Positions 28,133-38,307 of a DNA stretch of 64,000 nucleotides are shown here, in pieces. The first letter of the stretch is position 1. Every line of letters begins with the position of its first letter. The stretch covers positions 1 through 64,000 of the forward strand of contig JAFLCS010000005.1 in NCBI GenBank assembly GCA_017302105.1, in the 5' to 3' direction. The translations under genes were made by a program, and so were the position numbers. Under the pieces are notes generated by a model that made no database searches, was not told the DNA's origin, and was given only the letters and a program-made list of their open reading frames with translations. This DNA is from Caulobacterales bacterium (GTDB lineage: Bacteria > Pseudomonadota > Alphaproteobacteria > Caulobacterales > Caulobacteraceae).

Positions 28133-31102
28133 ATGCGGGGTTGGTTCTCCATCGCGGCGCATCGGCCGTTCCTTGAGGACCTCGCCGCCGGACTGATCGC
28201 GCAATACGGCACCGACCCGGATGGTCTGGCTGAGGCGGTGATCCTGCTGCCCAATCGGCGCGGCGCGCGCGATCTGGCCGAGGCCTTCCTGAAGGCGGCC
28301 GAGGGGCCCCCGGCGGTGCTGTTGCCGCGCATTCTGGCCCTGGGCGATCTGGAGACCGGCGAGCCGCCGTTCGAGCCCGCCGACATCGCGGTCAGCTTGC
28401 CGCCGGCGGTCGATCCTTTGCGGCGGCGATTCGAGTTGGCGCGGTTGGCGACGGCGTATGCAGCGGCCCACGACGAGCCGTTGGATGCGCGCGGTGCCCT
28501 GGACATGGCCGACGCCCTGGCCGGGTTTCTGGACACCTTGGCGACGCGATCAGAGGTTCGGCCGGATGAGCTGGATGGGCTGGTGCCGGCGGATCAGGCC
28601 CTGCATTGGGCCGAGGCGGCGGGCCTGTTGAAGCGCAGCCTGATCGAGTGGCCTCGTCGTCTCGAAGAGCTCGGGGTTATGGACGCATCGGTGCGTCGTG
28701 GCGAAATTCTTCGGCGTCTGACCGATCAGTGGGAGGTGCGACCGCCGAACCACCCGGTGATCGCTGCCGGCTCGAATGAGGCGGATGGACCGGTGGCGCG
28801 TCTGCTCGGCGTCATCGCCGGCGCGCCTCAGGGGTGCGTTGTCCTGCCGGGGCTCGACGAAGGTCTGGCCGACAGCGCCTGGGCCGAGGTCGGAGAGGCG
28901 CATCCGCAAGGCGCGATCAAGGCCTTGCTGTCGGCCAATCGAATGGACCGGGGCGATGTCGCGCCCTGGCCGGCGTCGGCGGGGGCCGAAGGCGCGACGC
29001 GAGGGCGAGCGCGAAGGCGCGTGATCAATGAGTCCCTGCGACCTGCCGAGGCGACCTCCGACTGGCTGAACGTTCTGGACCAACTCCGAAAGGGTCAGAC
29101 GTTCGATCCGGTCCGTGAGGGTTTGAAAGGCCTCGCGGTGGTGAGCGCCGCCCATGAGGAAGAGGCCGCCGCGGTGTGCGCCGTGCTGATGCGCGAGGCG
29201 CTGGAGACGCCCGGCAAGACCTGCGCACTGGTGACGCCTGACCAGACGCTCGCTCGGCGGGTCGAGGCGAGGCTGGCGCGGTGGGGCCTGGCTGTTGATG
29301 ATTCCGCCGGGGCGCCTCTGTCGCGTAGTCGTCAGGGTCGATTGCTGGGGCTGGTCGCGCGACTGATGGCGGATCCGCTGAACCCGATCTTGATCCTGTC
29401 CCTGATCAAACATCCCGATGTGCGCGCCCATCCGAGAGGGGTGCGCGGACTGGAGGATGCCGCCCTTCGCGGTCCGGCGCCACGAAGCTGGGCTGAGGTG
29501 CAGGCCCGAATTCTGGCGGCGCGGGATCGGGATAGTCGTGGCAAGATCCGCCCGCCGTGGCGGCTGGCCCGTCTGGATGCTGCAGAGGACCTCGCCGAAC
29601 GATTGGCCACCGTTCTGACCGAGGGGGCGTCTGACGGCGCGGCGGATGTCCTGGCGGCGGATCTGGTCGAGCGGATTGAGGCCCTGGCCGGTGATCGTGC
29701 CTGGGTTGGGCCGGAGGGCGAGGCGGCAGCGCGGCTGATGGCTGGGCTGGTCGAGCATGGGAGCGCATTGCCCGAGCTGAGCGCTGCGGCCTTCGCAGAC
29801 CTGATCGAGGCCCTGGCGCATGACCAGACTGTGCGTGTGGACCGTGCGGCGCATCCTCGTCTGCGGATCCTGGGGGCCATCGAGGCCCGGCTGGCGCGTG
29901 CAGACCGCATGATCCTGGCTGGGCTGGAAGAGGGGGTGTGGCCGCGCGCGGCCCCGGCCGATCCGTTCCTGTCGCGACCCATGCGCCAGAAGCTGGGTCT
30001 GGCTTCGCCGGAACAACGGCTGGGGCTGGCGGCACATGACTTCGCCCAGGCGGCGTCGGCACCGGAGGTGTATCTGATCCAGTCCGAACGGCGTGATAGC
30101 CAACCGGCAGTCCCCTCGCGCTGGCTCTGGCGGCTCGAGACGCTGGTGAAGGGCGCAGAGATCGCGGAGGGTTTGCCGACCCGGCCGGAAGTTCTTGTCT
30201 GGGCACGCGCGCTGGACGAGGCGGGCACCTTCAGGCCGGCCTCCCGCCCGATGCCGACGCCACCGCTGGTCAGCCGTCCGATCTATTGGCCGGTGACCGA
30301 TATCGAGCGGCTGACGCGCGACCCATATGTCATCTGGGCGCGCAAGATCGCCAAGCTGGAGGTGCTTTCGCCGCCGAATGAGGCGGTTGACGCGCGTCTG
30401 CGCGGTTCGGCCATCCATGCCGCGTTTGAGGATTTTTCGGGCCTGCTGAATCGGGGCGAGACGGCGGATGCGGCGACGTTTGAGCGGCTCTATCTTGACG
30501 CCCTGCGGGCCGGGGGCATGGACGAATCCGGCCTGGCGCGTGAGGCGGCCCTCGCGCGCCAGACGGCGGCGGAGGTCATCTCATTCGAGGCCGAGCGACG
30601 GCAGGACGGTCGCCGGGTCGAGGTCGAACAACGGGGCGAGCATCCGGTTCAGATCGGTACCCGGCAGCATCTGATTTCGGCCCGAGCTGACCGGGTCGAG
30701 ATTCGCGACGGCGGTATCCACATTCTCGATTTCAAAACCGGTGCGCCGCCGAAGGCCAAGGAGGTTGAAGCCGGCTTTGCACCGCAGTTGACCCTGACCG
30801 GCGCGATCGCCGCGCGCGGCGGCTTCGGCGGTCAGACCCTGGAGCCGCAGGGACTAACCTATGTGCGGGTCTCGGGTCGCGAACCCCCGATCGAAGTGCA
30901 GGAGGCGACCAAGGAGATCGGTCCGGCCGAGGCGTCACAAGCGGCCTGGGACGGGGTGATAGAGCTGCTCATCGCCTATGAGAACGACACCCAGCCCTAT
31001 CGCTCGCGGCTGGCACCCAAATTCATCAAATACGCGAGCGAGTATGACCATCTGGCGCGGGTGTTCGAATGGAACTCGTCCGATGACGGGGGCGGCGAAT
31101 GA
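28133..31102 (+). CDS. addB: Double-strand break repair protein AddB
   Basis: A 989-residue subunit of the AddAB helicase-nuclease, which resects double-strand ends and loads RecA. The N-terminal region holds LLPNRRGARDLAEAF where other AddB proteins have a P-loop, so a functional Walker A is not evident, as in other alphaproteobacterial AddB proteins. The C-terminal PD-(D/E)xK nuclease is seen in IHILDFKTGAPP. It starts 3 bases after murU and overlaps addA by 4 bases. No Chi-like site can be identified from this window. Confidence 0.93.
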   Translation: MRGWFSIAAHRPFLEDLAAGLIAQYGTDPDGLAEAVILLPNRRGARDLAEAFLKAAEGPPAVLLPRILALGDLETGEPPFEPADIAVSLPPAVDPLRRRFELARLATAYAAAHDEPLDARGALDMADALAGFLDTLATRSEVRPDELDGLVPADQALHWAEAAGLLKRSLIEWPRRLEELGVMDASVRRGEILRRLTDQWEVRPPNHPVIAAGSNEADGPVARLLGVIAGAPQGCVVLPGLDEGLADSAWAEVGEAHPQGAIKALLSANRMDRGDVAPWPASAGAEGATRGRARRRVINESLRPAEATSDWLNVLDQLRKGQTFDPVREGLKGLAVVSAAHEEEAAAVCAVLMREALETPGKTCALVTPDQTLARRVEARLARWGLAVDDSAGAPLSRSRQGRLLGLVARLMADPLNPILILSLIKHPDVRAHPRGVRGLEDAALRGPAPRSWAEVQARILAARDRDSRGKIRPPWRLARLDAAEDLAERLATVLTEGASDGAADVLAADLVERIEALAGDRAWVGPEGEAAARLMAGLVEHGSALPELSAAAFADLIEALAHDQTVRVDRAAHPRLRILGAIEARLARADRMILAGLEEGVWPRAAPADPFLSRPMRQKLGLASPEQRLGLAAHDFAQAASAPEVYLIQSERRDSQPAVPSRWLWRLETLVKGAEIAEGLPTRPEVLVWARALDEAGTFRPASRPMPTPPLVSRPIYWPVTDIERLTRDPYVIWARKIAKLEVLSPPNEAVDARLRGSAIHAAFEDFSGLLNRGETADAATFERLYLDALRAGGMDESGLAREAALARQTAAEVISFEAERRQDGRRVEVEQRGEHPVQIGTRQHLISARADRVEIRDGGIHILDFKTGAPPKAKEVEAGFAPQLTLTGAIAARGGFGGQTLEPQGLTYVRVSGREPPIEVQEATKEIGPAEASQAAWDGVIELLIAYENDTQPYRSRLAPKFIKYASEYDHLARVFEWNSSDDGGGE

Positions 31103-34100
31103 TCGAAGCTCAGGCCGCCCAGCGCATCGCCGCTGACCCGAAGTTGAATGTCTTCGTCACTGCCAACGCCGGCTCGGGCAAGACCAAGACCCTGATCGAC
31201 CGGGTTGCACGGCTGTTGCTGGCGGGCGCAGCCCCGGCGCAGATCCTTTGCATCACCTATACCAAGGCCGCCGCCGCAGAGATGCAGCGCCGGCTATTCA
31301 AGGTGCTGGGTGCCTGGTCGGTGGCGCGCGACGACAAGCTGGCACAGACCCTCATGGAGCTGGACGGCACGCCGCCGGATGGGATCGACCTTTCACGGGC
31401 GAGACGGCTGTTCGCCCAGGCCCTGGAAACGCCCGGCGGGTTGAAGATTCAGACTATCCACGCCTTCTGCGAACAGCTGTTGCGCCGCTTTCCGATAGAG
31501 GCGGGGGTGTCGCCGCGCTTTCAGGTCATGGACGACGTCGAGACGTCGCTGATCGTCGCCGACGCTCGCGCTGACGTCGCGCGTCTGGCGCTGAGCGGCG
31601 AGAGTCCGGCAGTGCAGGACGCCTATGCGCGGTTGTCGATCGCCCTGTCTCATCAGGACTTCGAAAAGATGTTCGACGAGATCGAGAGCCAGCGGTTCGC
31701 ACTGGCCGACTATGTCGAACGGGTCGGCCACGACCTGGGCGGGGCGGTGTGGACGGCGTGCGGCTTCGACGGTGAGACGACCGCAGATGAGATCGAGGCC
31801 GAGGCGGCGAGGGGCTTTGAGCTCGAAGGCTGGCGGCAAGCGAAGGACCTGTTGGCGGCGGGCGGCAAGACGGACGTCAAGAATGCGGGCCTGATCGCCG
31901 AGGCATTGAGCCTGAATGGGTCACCGCCGGTGCTTGCGTTGTCTCGTGTGCTGTTCACCGCCGCCGGCGAGGGCACCCCTGCGGACTGGGTGATCAATGG
32001 CACGGCGTTCAGGACGCAGCCAGCGATCCATGAGTTCATGGTGGAGGAACAGGCGAGACTCGGTCGTTGGCGGGAGCGACTGCGGGCGGAGGTTGTGGCT
32101 CGCGACACTCTGGCGGTGATGCGCCTGGCCCAGGCCTATATCGGTGCCTACGCGCACCGAAAGGCGTCGCGGTCGGCGCTGGATTTCGCCGATCTGATCG
32201 ACCTGTCGCTAAGGCTGGTGGAAGAAAAGCCGGACGCCGCCTGGGTGCTCTACAAGCTGGACGGCGGCATCGACCATGTGTTGGTCGACGAAGCTCAGGA
32301 TACGTCGCCGGAGCAGTGGACTCTGGTTGAGCGGCTGACCGAGCCGTTCTTTGCCGGAGCCGGGGCGGCGGAAGAGCGCGACCTGTCGCTGGCGCGAAGC
32401 CTTTTTGTGGTCGGCGACGTCAAACAGTCGATCTATTCCTTCCAGGGGGCCGACGCCGGGCGGGTGCTGAAGGAAAACCGACGCTATCGGGAAAAGGCGG
32501 AGGCCGCCGACCTGCCGTTCAAGTCACCGGCGCTGGAGCATTCCTGGCGTTCGGCACCGGAGGTGCTCGACTTCGTCGATGTGCTGTTCGAGCCCGAGGC
32601 GACGCGACGCGGCGTCCCGGCTCCCGAAGGCCAGGACCGGGTCAAACACTATCCGATCCGGCCGCCAAACTCTGGAACCGTCGAGCTGTGGCCGTTGATC
32701 CGCGATCCGGGCTCGGAGGCCAGGCGCGCCTGGGATGCGCCGGTCGACGAGGAGGCCGAGAGCGCCGCCAATCGCGTTCTGGCCGCCGCCATCGCTGACG
32801 AGATCAAGGGCATGATCGCGCGCGGTGAGGCGGTCTATGACAAGGACGACCGCGCGTGGCGCCCGGCCAAGGCCGGGGACTTCCTGATCCTGGTCCGCCG
32901 ACGCAAGGCGCTGTTTGAGGACATTCTGCGCGCTCTGAAGCGGGCCGGTCTGCCTGTGGCCGGGGCCGACCGGCTGAGCTTGAGCGAACACATTCTGTTC
33001 GATGACCTGATGGCGATCGGTCAGGTGCTGACCCTTGCCGAAGAAGATTTGAAGTTGGCGGCGTTGCTGAAATCGCCCTTCTTCGATCTGGATGATGAAG
33101 ACATTTTCGACCTGGCCCACGACCGCAAGCACAGGAGCCTATGGTCGCGGCTGAGACTACGGGCCGATGAAAAACCCGCCTGGCGCGAGGCGGTGGATCG
33201 GCTCGACGCACTGTGGAGCGACGCCCGGCGGGTTGCGCCGCATGAGGTCTATGCGCGGTTTCTGGCGATGACGGACACGCAAGGCCGGTCGATGCGGGCG
33301 CGGGCGGCGACGCGGCTGGGCGGCGAGGCGTTCGATGTCATCGACGCCTTCCTGGCCGAGGTGCTGGCTGCCGAGGGGCGCGGGGGTGGCGATCTGCAGG
33401 GCGTGATCGACCTGCTCAGCCGGTCCAACATCGTCGTCAAGCGCGAGATGGATGCACCCAAGGGTGAGGTGCGGGTGATGACTGTGCATGGTGCCAAGGG
33501 GCTGGAGGCACCGGTGCTGTTCCTGCCCGAGACCACCAATCGCAGCGCGCGAGGCACGCCGTTGCTGGAAACGGAGGACGGCGGCTTCCTGTGGGCGGGG
33601 TCCAAGGCCCAGGATTGCGATGCGTCAAGCCAGGCGCGCGATCTGCGAGACGTGCGCGAGGAGGATGAGGCCCAGCGGTTGCTGTATGTGGCGCTGACAA
33701 GAGCGCGCGATCGGCTGATCGTGTGTGGGCGGATCGCATCGAACGCGAGATTGGAGAAGGTGAAGGGCTGGTACGGAGCGGTTCGGGACGCCTTCGACAA
33801 TCCGGCCATCAAGGATCGGCTCGAACGCCTTGAAGACGGGCGTATGCGATACGGTCAGGCACCGGGGCCGATGGAAGCCGTCCTCGCCGAGGCTGAGGCG
33901 GTGGTGCCGGTTCCCGGCTGGCTGACCGTTTCGCCGTCCGTTGAAGGCCGTACAGGCTGGGCCTCGCCATCCGCTCTGGCCGGGCGGCCCCGGCTGGCCG
34001 CGGCGTCGCCGCTGGACAAGGCGGCGGGTCTGGGCCGGTTCCGGCGCGGCGAGCTGATCCACAAGCTGTTCGAGCTGTTACCCGATCTTGCCGAGGATCA

Positions 34101-34551
34101 GCGAGCGACGGCGGCGCGGGCTTACCTGGACCGGCAGGTCGATCTGGACGTGGCGCAGCGGACCGAGATCCTGGCGGCGGTGCTGGCGGTGCTCGAGGAC
34201 CCGGCCTTCGCGGTCCTGTTCGGGCCTGGGTCGCGGGCCGAGGCCTCGATCGCCGGCTGGGGGCCGGGCCTGCCCGAAGGCATGAAGATCGCCGGGCGGC
34301 TGGACCGACTGGTGGTGACGGATGACCAGGTGCTGGTCTGCGACTTCAAGACCAACCGCCCGGCACCGGCCGCGGTCGCGGATACGGATGCGGCCTATGT
34401 CGCCCAGCTGGCGGCCTATGTGGCGGTGCTGAGGGGGCTGTGGCCCGAGCGAGCCGTGCGTGCGGCCCTCCTGTGGACCGATGGGCCGCGGCTGGATCTG
34501 ATCCCCGAGCCGATGATCGACGAGGCCCTGGCGATGCTGTCGGGGTCTTGA
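31099..34551 (+). CDS. addA: Double-strand break repair helicase AddA
   Basis: A 1150-residue UvrD-like superfamily 1 helicase and nuclease. The Walker A motif is ANAGSGKT (22-29), the DEAQDTSPEQW box is motif II, and VGDVKQSIYSFQGAD is motif III. The VMTVHGAKGLEAPV block is motif V and the C-terminal LVCDFKTNRP is a nuclease motif. It works with AddB in recombination repair. The 4-base overlap with addB fixes the start. No LexA box lies in front of addB, so AddAB appears constitutive in this region. Confidence 0.96.
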   Translation: MIEAQAAQRIAADPKLNVFVTANAGSGKTKTLIDRVARLLLAGAAPAQILCITYTKAAAAEMQRRLFKVLGAWSVARDDKLAQTLMELDGTPPDGIDLSRARRLFAQALETPGGLKIQTIHAFCEQLLRRFPIEAGVSPRFQVMDDVETSLIVADARADVARLALSGESPAVQDAYARLSIALSHQDFEKMFDEIESQRFALADYVERVGHDLGGAVWTACGFDGETTADEIEAEAARGFELEGWRQAKDLLAAGGKTDVKNAGLIAEALSLNGSPPVLALSRVLFTAAGEGTPADWVINGTAFRTQPAIHEFMVEEQARLGRWRERLRAEVVARDTLAVMRLAQAYIGAYAHRKASRSALDFADLIDLSLRLVEEKPDAAWVLYKLDGGIDHVLVDEAQDTSPEQWTLVERLTEPFFAGAGAAEERDLSLARSLFVVGDVKQSIYSFQGADAGRVLKENRRYREKAEAADLPFKSPALEHSWRSAPEVLDFVDVLFEPEATRRGVPAPEGQDRVKHYPIRPPNSGTVELWPLIRDPGSEARRAWDAPVDEEAESAANRVLAAAIADEIKGMIARGEAVYDKDDRAWRPAKAGDFLILVRRRKALFEDILRALKRAGLPVAGADRLSLSEHILFDDLMAIGQVLTLAEEDLKLAALLKSPFFDLDDEDIFDLAHDRKHRSLWSRLRLRADEKPAWREAVDRLDALWSDARRVAPHEVYARFLAMTDTQGRSMRARAATRLGGEAFDVIDAFLAEVLAAEGRGGGDLQGVIDLLSRSNIVVKREMDAPKGEVRVMTVHGAKGLEAPVLFLPETTNRSARGTPLLETEDGGFLWAGSKAQDCDASSQARDLRDVREEDEAQRLLYVALTRARDRLIVCGRIASNARLEKVKGWYGAVRDAFDNPAIKDRLERLEDGRMRYGQAPGPMEAVLAEAEAVVPVPGWLTVSPSVEGRTGWASPSALAGRPRLAAASPLDKAAGLGRFRRGELIHKLFELLPDLAEDQRATAARAYLDRQVDLDVAQRTEILAAVLAVLEDPAFAVLFGPGSRAEASIAGWGPGLPEGMKIAGRLDRLVVTDDQVLVCDFKTNRPAPAAVADTDAAYVAQLAAYVAVLRGLWPERAVRAALLWTDGPRLDLIPEPMIDEALAMLSGS

Positions 34552-34631
34552 GACAACCGCCCCCGGCACCCACATTCGCTTTGACCCTGAATCAGCTAGG
34601 CTGATCCGCCATACCTTTCGGAGACCTCCCC

Positions 34632-34958
34632 ATGGCCACCGTCGCCGTCACCGACGCCACCTTCGAAGCCGACGTCCTGAAATCCGACAAGCCGGTGCTG
34701 GTTGATTTCTGGGCGACCTGGTGCGGCCCGTGCAAACAGATCGGCCCGGCCCTGGAGGAAATCTCCGGCGAGCTGGCCGGTTCCCTAACCATCGCCAAGG
34801 TCGATATCGACGACAGCCCCATGACCCCGACCAAGATGGGGGTGCGCGGCGTGCCGACCCTGATGCTGTTCAAGGGCGGCGAGATCGTCGCCATGAAGGC
34901 CGGGGCCATGCCCAAGTCCAAGATTGTCGAGTGGCTGGCCGAGCAGGGCGTTTCCTAG
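34632..34958 (+). CDS. trxA: Thioredoxin
   Basis: A 108-residue thiol-disulfide reductant of the cytoplasm. The active site is WCGPC (Cys31 and Cys34), in the usual DFWATWCGPCK context, with the cis-proline in RGVPTLMLF. It serves ribonucleotide reductase, methionine sulfoxide reductase and others. It follows addA by 80 bases, which include a purine-rich GGAGA before the ATG. It may be part of the same transcript or have its own promoter. Similar addA-trxA linkage is known in alphaproteobacteria. Confidence 0.97.
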   Translation: MATVAVTDATFEADVLKSDKPVLVDFWATWCGPCKQIGPALEEISGELAGSLTIAKVDIDDSPMTPTKMGVRGVPTLMLFKGGEIVAMKAGAMPKSKIVEWLAEQGVS

Positions 34959-34997
34959 TCCCTAGAACCGCGCCCACCGAACGGCTATGCCCGGCGT

Positions 34998-36020
34998 ATG
35001 ACATTTGACCTTTCGACCGCCGGCATCCTGCCGTGCCAGGCCATCGACATCCTGATCGCGACTGGCGCGATCACCTCGGCCACGCCGTTCGATGACATCC
35101 AGGTGCAACCGGCCAGTCTGGATCTGAGGCTGGGGCCGAAGGCCTGGCGCGTGCGGGCTTCGTTCCTGCCCGGTGCCCGCACGGTGCGCGAGCGGATTGA
35201 CGATGTGGTCATGCATCCGATCGAGCTGACGTCTTCGGGTGTCGTGCTGGAGAAGGGCTGCGTCTATATCGTCGAACTTCAGGAGCGGCTGAAGCTGCCG
35301 CGCGGGATCCAGGCGCGTGCCAATCCCAAGAGTTCTACAGGGCGGGTCGATGTCTTCGTTCGTCTACTGACGGATCGGGGTCCGGCCTTCGATGACGTGG
35401 CTGAAGGCTATGACGGGCCGCTGTATCTGGAGATCGTACCCCAGACCTTCTCGATCCTGGTGCGGCCGGGCACGCGCCTGAACCAACTTCGGCTGAAGGT
35501 CGGCGATCCGCCCAGGCTCGAGGTGCGTGATGTTGGGGTCGATCTGACCGGAGACATCGCCGGTTTCCGGGGTCGCCGTCATGCCGGGGTGGTGGATCTG
35601 GATCACGTCGATGGTCACGATCCACGCGACTTCTGGGAACCGCTCTACGCTCGGCACGGCGAGATCCTGCTGGATCCGGGCGAGTTCTACATCCTGGTGT
35701 CGAAACAGCCGACCGAGATCCCGGTCGATCAGGCCGCCGAGATGCTGCCGATCGACCCCGCGGTGGGCGAATTCCGGGTGCATTACGCCGGCTTCTTCGA
35801 TCCGGGCTTCGGCGTCGATGAGGCGCACGGCAAGGGAGCCAAGTCGGTTCTGGAGGTTCGCTCGCACGAGGCACCGTTCCTGCTGGAGGACGGCCAGACC
35901 GTGGCGCGGCTGGTCTATGAGCCGATGACCGAGCGGCCCGAGCGCCTCTATGGCGAGGGCGGGTCGCACTATCAGCGCCAGGGCCTGAAGCTGTCGAAAC
36001 ATTTCAGCGCCTGGGGATAG
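34998..36020 (+). CDS. dcd: Long-form 2'-deoxycytidine 5'-triphosphate deaminase
   Basis: A 340-residue protein of the Dcd/dUTPase fold that deaminates dCTP to dUTP and so feeds dTTP synthesis. The opening ILPCQAIDILIATGAI and the block IQVQPASLDLRLG are typical of the N-terminal half. The segment RANPKSSTGRVD carries the conserved arginine and serine of the active site. At 340 residues it is nearly twice the E. coli enzyme and has a second Dcd-like half, as in the alphaproteobacterial long form. It lies 87 bases upstream of the SOS cassette. Confidence 0.88.
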   Translation: MTFDLSTAGILPCQAIDILIATGAITSATPFDDIQVQPASLDLRLGPKAWRVRASFLPGARTVRERIDDVVMHPIELTSSGVVLEKGCVYIVELQERLKLPRGIQARANPKSSTGRVDVFVRLLTDRGPAFDDVAEGYDGPLYLEIVPQTFSILVRPGTRLNQLRLKVGDPPRLEVRDVGVDLTGDIAGFRGRRHAGVVDLDHVDGHDPRDFWEPLYARHGEILLDPGEFYILVSKQPTEIPVDQAAEMLPIDPAVGEFRVHYAGFFDPGFGVDEAHGKGAKSVLEVRSHEAPFLLEDGQTVARLVYEPMTERPERLYGEGGSHYQRQGLKLSKHFSAWG

Positions 36021-36088
36021 GATCCGCCGATCCCGGACGCCGCCTGATTCGCGCCGCTTGACTCCGGCACGCGGCGGAGTCCCTATTA

Positions 36089-36103
36089 GAACAAATAGAG
36101 AAC
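36089..36103 (+). promoter_or_regulatory. Perfect SOS box at imuA
   Basis: GAAC-AAATAGA-GAAC is the reverse complement of GTTC-N7-GTTC, the alphaproteobacterial LexA operator. It ends 4 bases before the imuA start. A possible -35 TTGACT lies at 36058-36063 and a possible -10 TATTAG at 36084-36089, but the 20-base spacing is long. Confidence 0.85.
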
Positions 36104-36107
36104 AATC

Positions 36108-36866
36108 ATGCACGACCCCGCACTCAGGCTGGAGGCGTTGCGACGGCGGCTGGCTCGGATGGAAGGGCGAGCTCCCAGCGACGCGAGCCGTTTCGATCTC
36201 GGGCACCCGCAGGTCGATGCCGGTCTGGGCGGGCTGAACCGGCGCGCCCTGCACGAGGTGCAGGCCGGCACAGGCGCAGACCTGGCCTCGGCGGATGGCT
36301 TTGCCCTGGGTCTGGCGGTGCGGGCGGCGGGAACCGGCGTCATCGCCTGGATCGTCCAGACCATGACCACCGCCGAGGTTGGCCTGCCCTATGGCGCGGG
36401 TCTGGCGGACTGGGGACTGGATGCGGGGCGGGTGCTGTTCGTGCAGACCCGTGATGCCACCCGCCTGCTGGCGGCGGCTGAGGATGCGCTGAGGTCTGGA
36501 GCCCTGGGTGCGGTGGTGATGAGCGTCTGGGCCGAGCCGAAGGCGCTCAATCTGACGGCGACGCGGCGACTGGCGTTGGCGGCCCGCGAACGTGGGACGG
36601 CGGCTATCCTGGTGCGCAGTCGGGTCGCCGCCCAGGCCGGGCCGGCGGAGACGCGCTGGACCATTAAGGCGGCACCGTCACGGGCGCTGGAGGACGGCGC
36701 GCCGGGACGACCGGCTCTGACGGTGCGACTGGACAAGAACAGGACCGGGGCCAAGCCCGGCCAATGGGTGATGGAGTGGCGTAATGACGAGCGCAGGTTC
36801 GCAGACCTCGCGTCGGTATCTGGGGATCTGGTTCCTCTGGTTGGCCAGCAACCGGCGGCGGCCTGA
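36108..36866 (+). CDS. imuA: SOS mutagenesis protein ImuA
   Basis: A 252-residue protein with a RecA-like fold, needed with ImuB and DnaE2 for damage-induced mutagenesis. Recognisable blocks are LGHPQVDAGLGGLNRRALHE near residues 25-45 and AARERGTAAILVRSR later. The Walker A of true RecA is not preserved. The SOS box directly upstream shows LexA control. It overlaps imuB by 83 bases, an unusually long overlap that would allow coupled translation. Confidence 0.92.
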   Translation: MHDPALRLEALRRRLARMEGRAPSDASRFDLGHPQVDAGLGGLNRRALHEVQAGTGADLASADGFALGLAVRAAGTGVIAWIVQTMTTAEVGLPYGAGLADWGLDAGRVLFVQTRDATRLLAAAEDALRSGALGAVVMSVWAEPKALNLTATRRLALAARERGTAAILVRSRVAAQAGPAETRWTIKAAPSRALEDGAPGRPALTVRLDKNRTGAKPGQWVMEWRNDERRFADLASVSGDLVPLVGQQPAAA

Positions 36867-38307
36867 GGTCGAAGTAGAGACTTTTGCCCTGGTGGAGCGT
36901 AGCCAGAATACGCTTCGGTTGTCCGCCGTCTCGCCGGCGGCGGCGCGACTGGGGCTGACAGCGGGACTGGCCCTGGCCGATGCGCGGGCGCGGGTGCCGG
37001 ACCTGACCTGTTTGCCTGCAGACCCCGACGGCGACGCGGCCCTGCTCCGGCGGGTGCTGGCCGATTTCAGCCGGTTTACCCCGATGGCCGCAGCGAACGG
37101 GCCAGACGGCCTGATCCTGGATGTGACCGGCTGTGCCCATCTGTTCGGGGGCGAGGGGGGGCTGGTCGATCAGGTCGTGGTGCGGGCCGGGCGGTTCGGG
37201 CTGGAGGTTCGCGTCGCCCTGGCCGGAACGCCCCAGGCAGCCCGGGCGCTGGTCCGGTTCGGACCCGGCGGAATCACGCCCGAGGGACAGGACCGCGCCG
37301 CCGTGCGTCGGCTTCCGGTCGAGGCGCTGGAACTGGCCGATGCGGATCTTCAGGCGTTGAGACGGGCCGGGCTCAAGACGGTTGCCGCCGTTGATGATCG
37401 CCCACGTGCCGCCCTGGCCGCGCGCTTCGGCAAGGCGGCGGCCTGGACGGTCGATCGGGTGCTGGGACTGGAGGATATCCGCATCACGCCGTTTCGGCCG
37501 CCCGATCCATACAGGGTCGACCGGGTGCTGATGGAGCCGATCTCGACGGACGACGACATTCTGCGGGTCGTGGGCGATCTGCTGGTCGATGTCTGTGGCC
37601 GGCTGGAGCGCGAGAGTCTGGGCGGTCGGGTCTTTCAGGCCGGCTTTTTCCGGGTCGATGGACGGGTGCGACGCGTGACGGTCCAGACGGGACGGGCGAC
37701 ACGGGCCGGGCCGGTGATCCTGCGTCTGTTTCGTGAACGGCTGGCGGCCCTGACCACGCCGCTGGATCCTGGCTTCGGCTTCGATCAGGTGCGGTTGAGC
37801 GTGGTACGGACCGAGCCGCTGGCCGTGACCCAGGTCGATCTGGATCGGCGACCGGACCGAGCCGCTGACCTCGAGGGTCTGGTCGATCGCCTCAGCGCCC
37901 GGCTGGGGGCCGAGGCGGTGCTGCGCTTTCAGCCGCGTGACACCCATATTCCAGAGCGGGCGGTGCGGCTGGTGCCAGCATACGAAGAGCCTGGTCCCGG
38001 AGCTGTGCAAGAAGAGACAGTTCCCCCGCGCCCCCTGCATCTGTTCGATCCGCCCCAGCCGGTCGAGGCCCTGGCCGGCCTGCCCGACAGTCCGCCGCGT
38101 CGGTTCCGCTGGCGCCGGGTCCAGCATGAGGTGGTGCGGGCCGAGGGGCCGGAACGGATCGCCGGCGAATGGTGGCGGAACCTTGAGCCGACCCGCGACT
38201 ACTACCGCGTGGAGGATGCGGCCGGGCGGCGCTTCTGGCTGTTCCGTCAGGGGCTATACGGCGATCCGGCCCAGCCCCGCTGGTTCATCCACGGCCTGTT
38301 TGCATGA
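36784..38307 (+). CDS. imuB: Y-family polymerase-like protein ImuB
   Basis: A 507-residue Y-family polymerase homologue without catalytic activity. The opening RRYLGIWFLWLASNRR replaces the DMDAFFA motif, so the first catalytic aspartate is missing. ILDVTGCAHLFGGEGG stands where active enzymes have the second acidic pair. A candidate clamp-binding segment is RPLHLFDPP at about 417-425. ImuB acts as the adaptor that recruits DnaE2 to the sliding clamp. Its stop overlaps the dnaE2 start by 4 bases. Confidence 0.92.
   Translation: MTSAGSQTSRRYLGIWFLWLASNRRRPEVEVETFALVERSQNTLRLSAVSPAAARLGLTAGLALADARARVPDLTCLPADPDGDAALLRRVLADFSRFTPMAAANGPDGLILDVTGCAHLFGGEGGLVDQVVVRAGRFGLEVRVALAGTPQAARALVRFGPGGITPEGQDRAAVRRLPVEALELADADLQALRRAGLKTVAAVDDRPRAALAARFGKAAAWTVDRVLGLEDIRITPFRPPDPYRVDRVLMEPISTDDDILRVVGDLLVDVCGRLERESLGGRVFQAGFFRVDGRVRRVTVQTGRATRAGPVILRLFRERLAALTTPLDPGFGFDQVRLSVVRTEPLAVTQVDLDRRPDRAADLEGLVDRLSARLGAEAVLRFQPRDTHIPERAVRLVPAYEEPGPGAVQEETVPPRPLHLFDPPQPVEALAGLPDSPPRRFRWRRVQHEVVRAEGPERIAGEWWRNLEPTRDYYRVEDAAGRRFWLFRQGLYGDPAQPRWFIHGLFA

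Noticed and set aside
28550-30418. A reverse frame of 622 codons antisense to addB
   Set aside because: Rich in arginine, glutamine and proline without any domain, and fully inside a well-supported gene.
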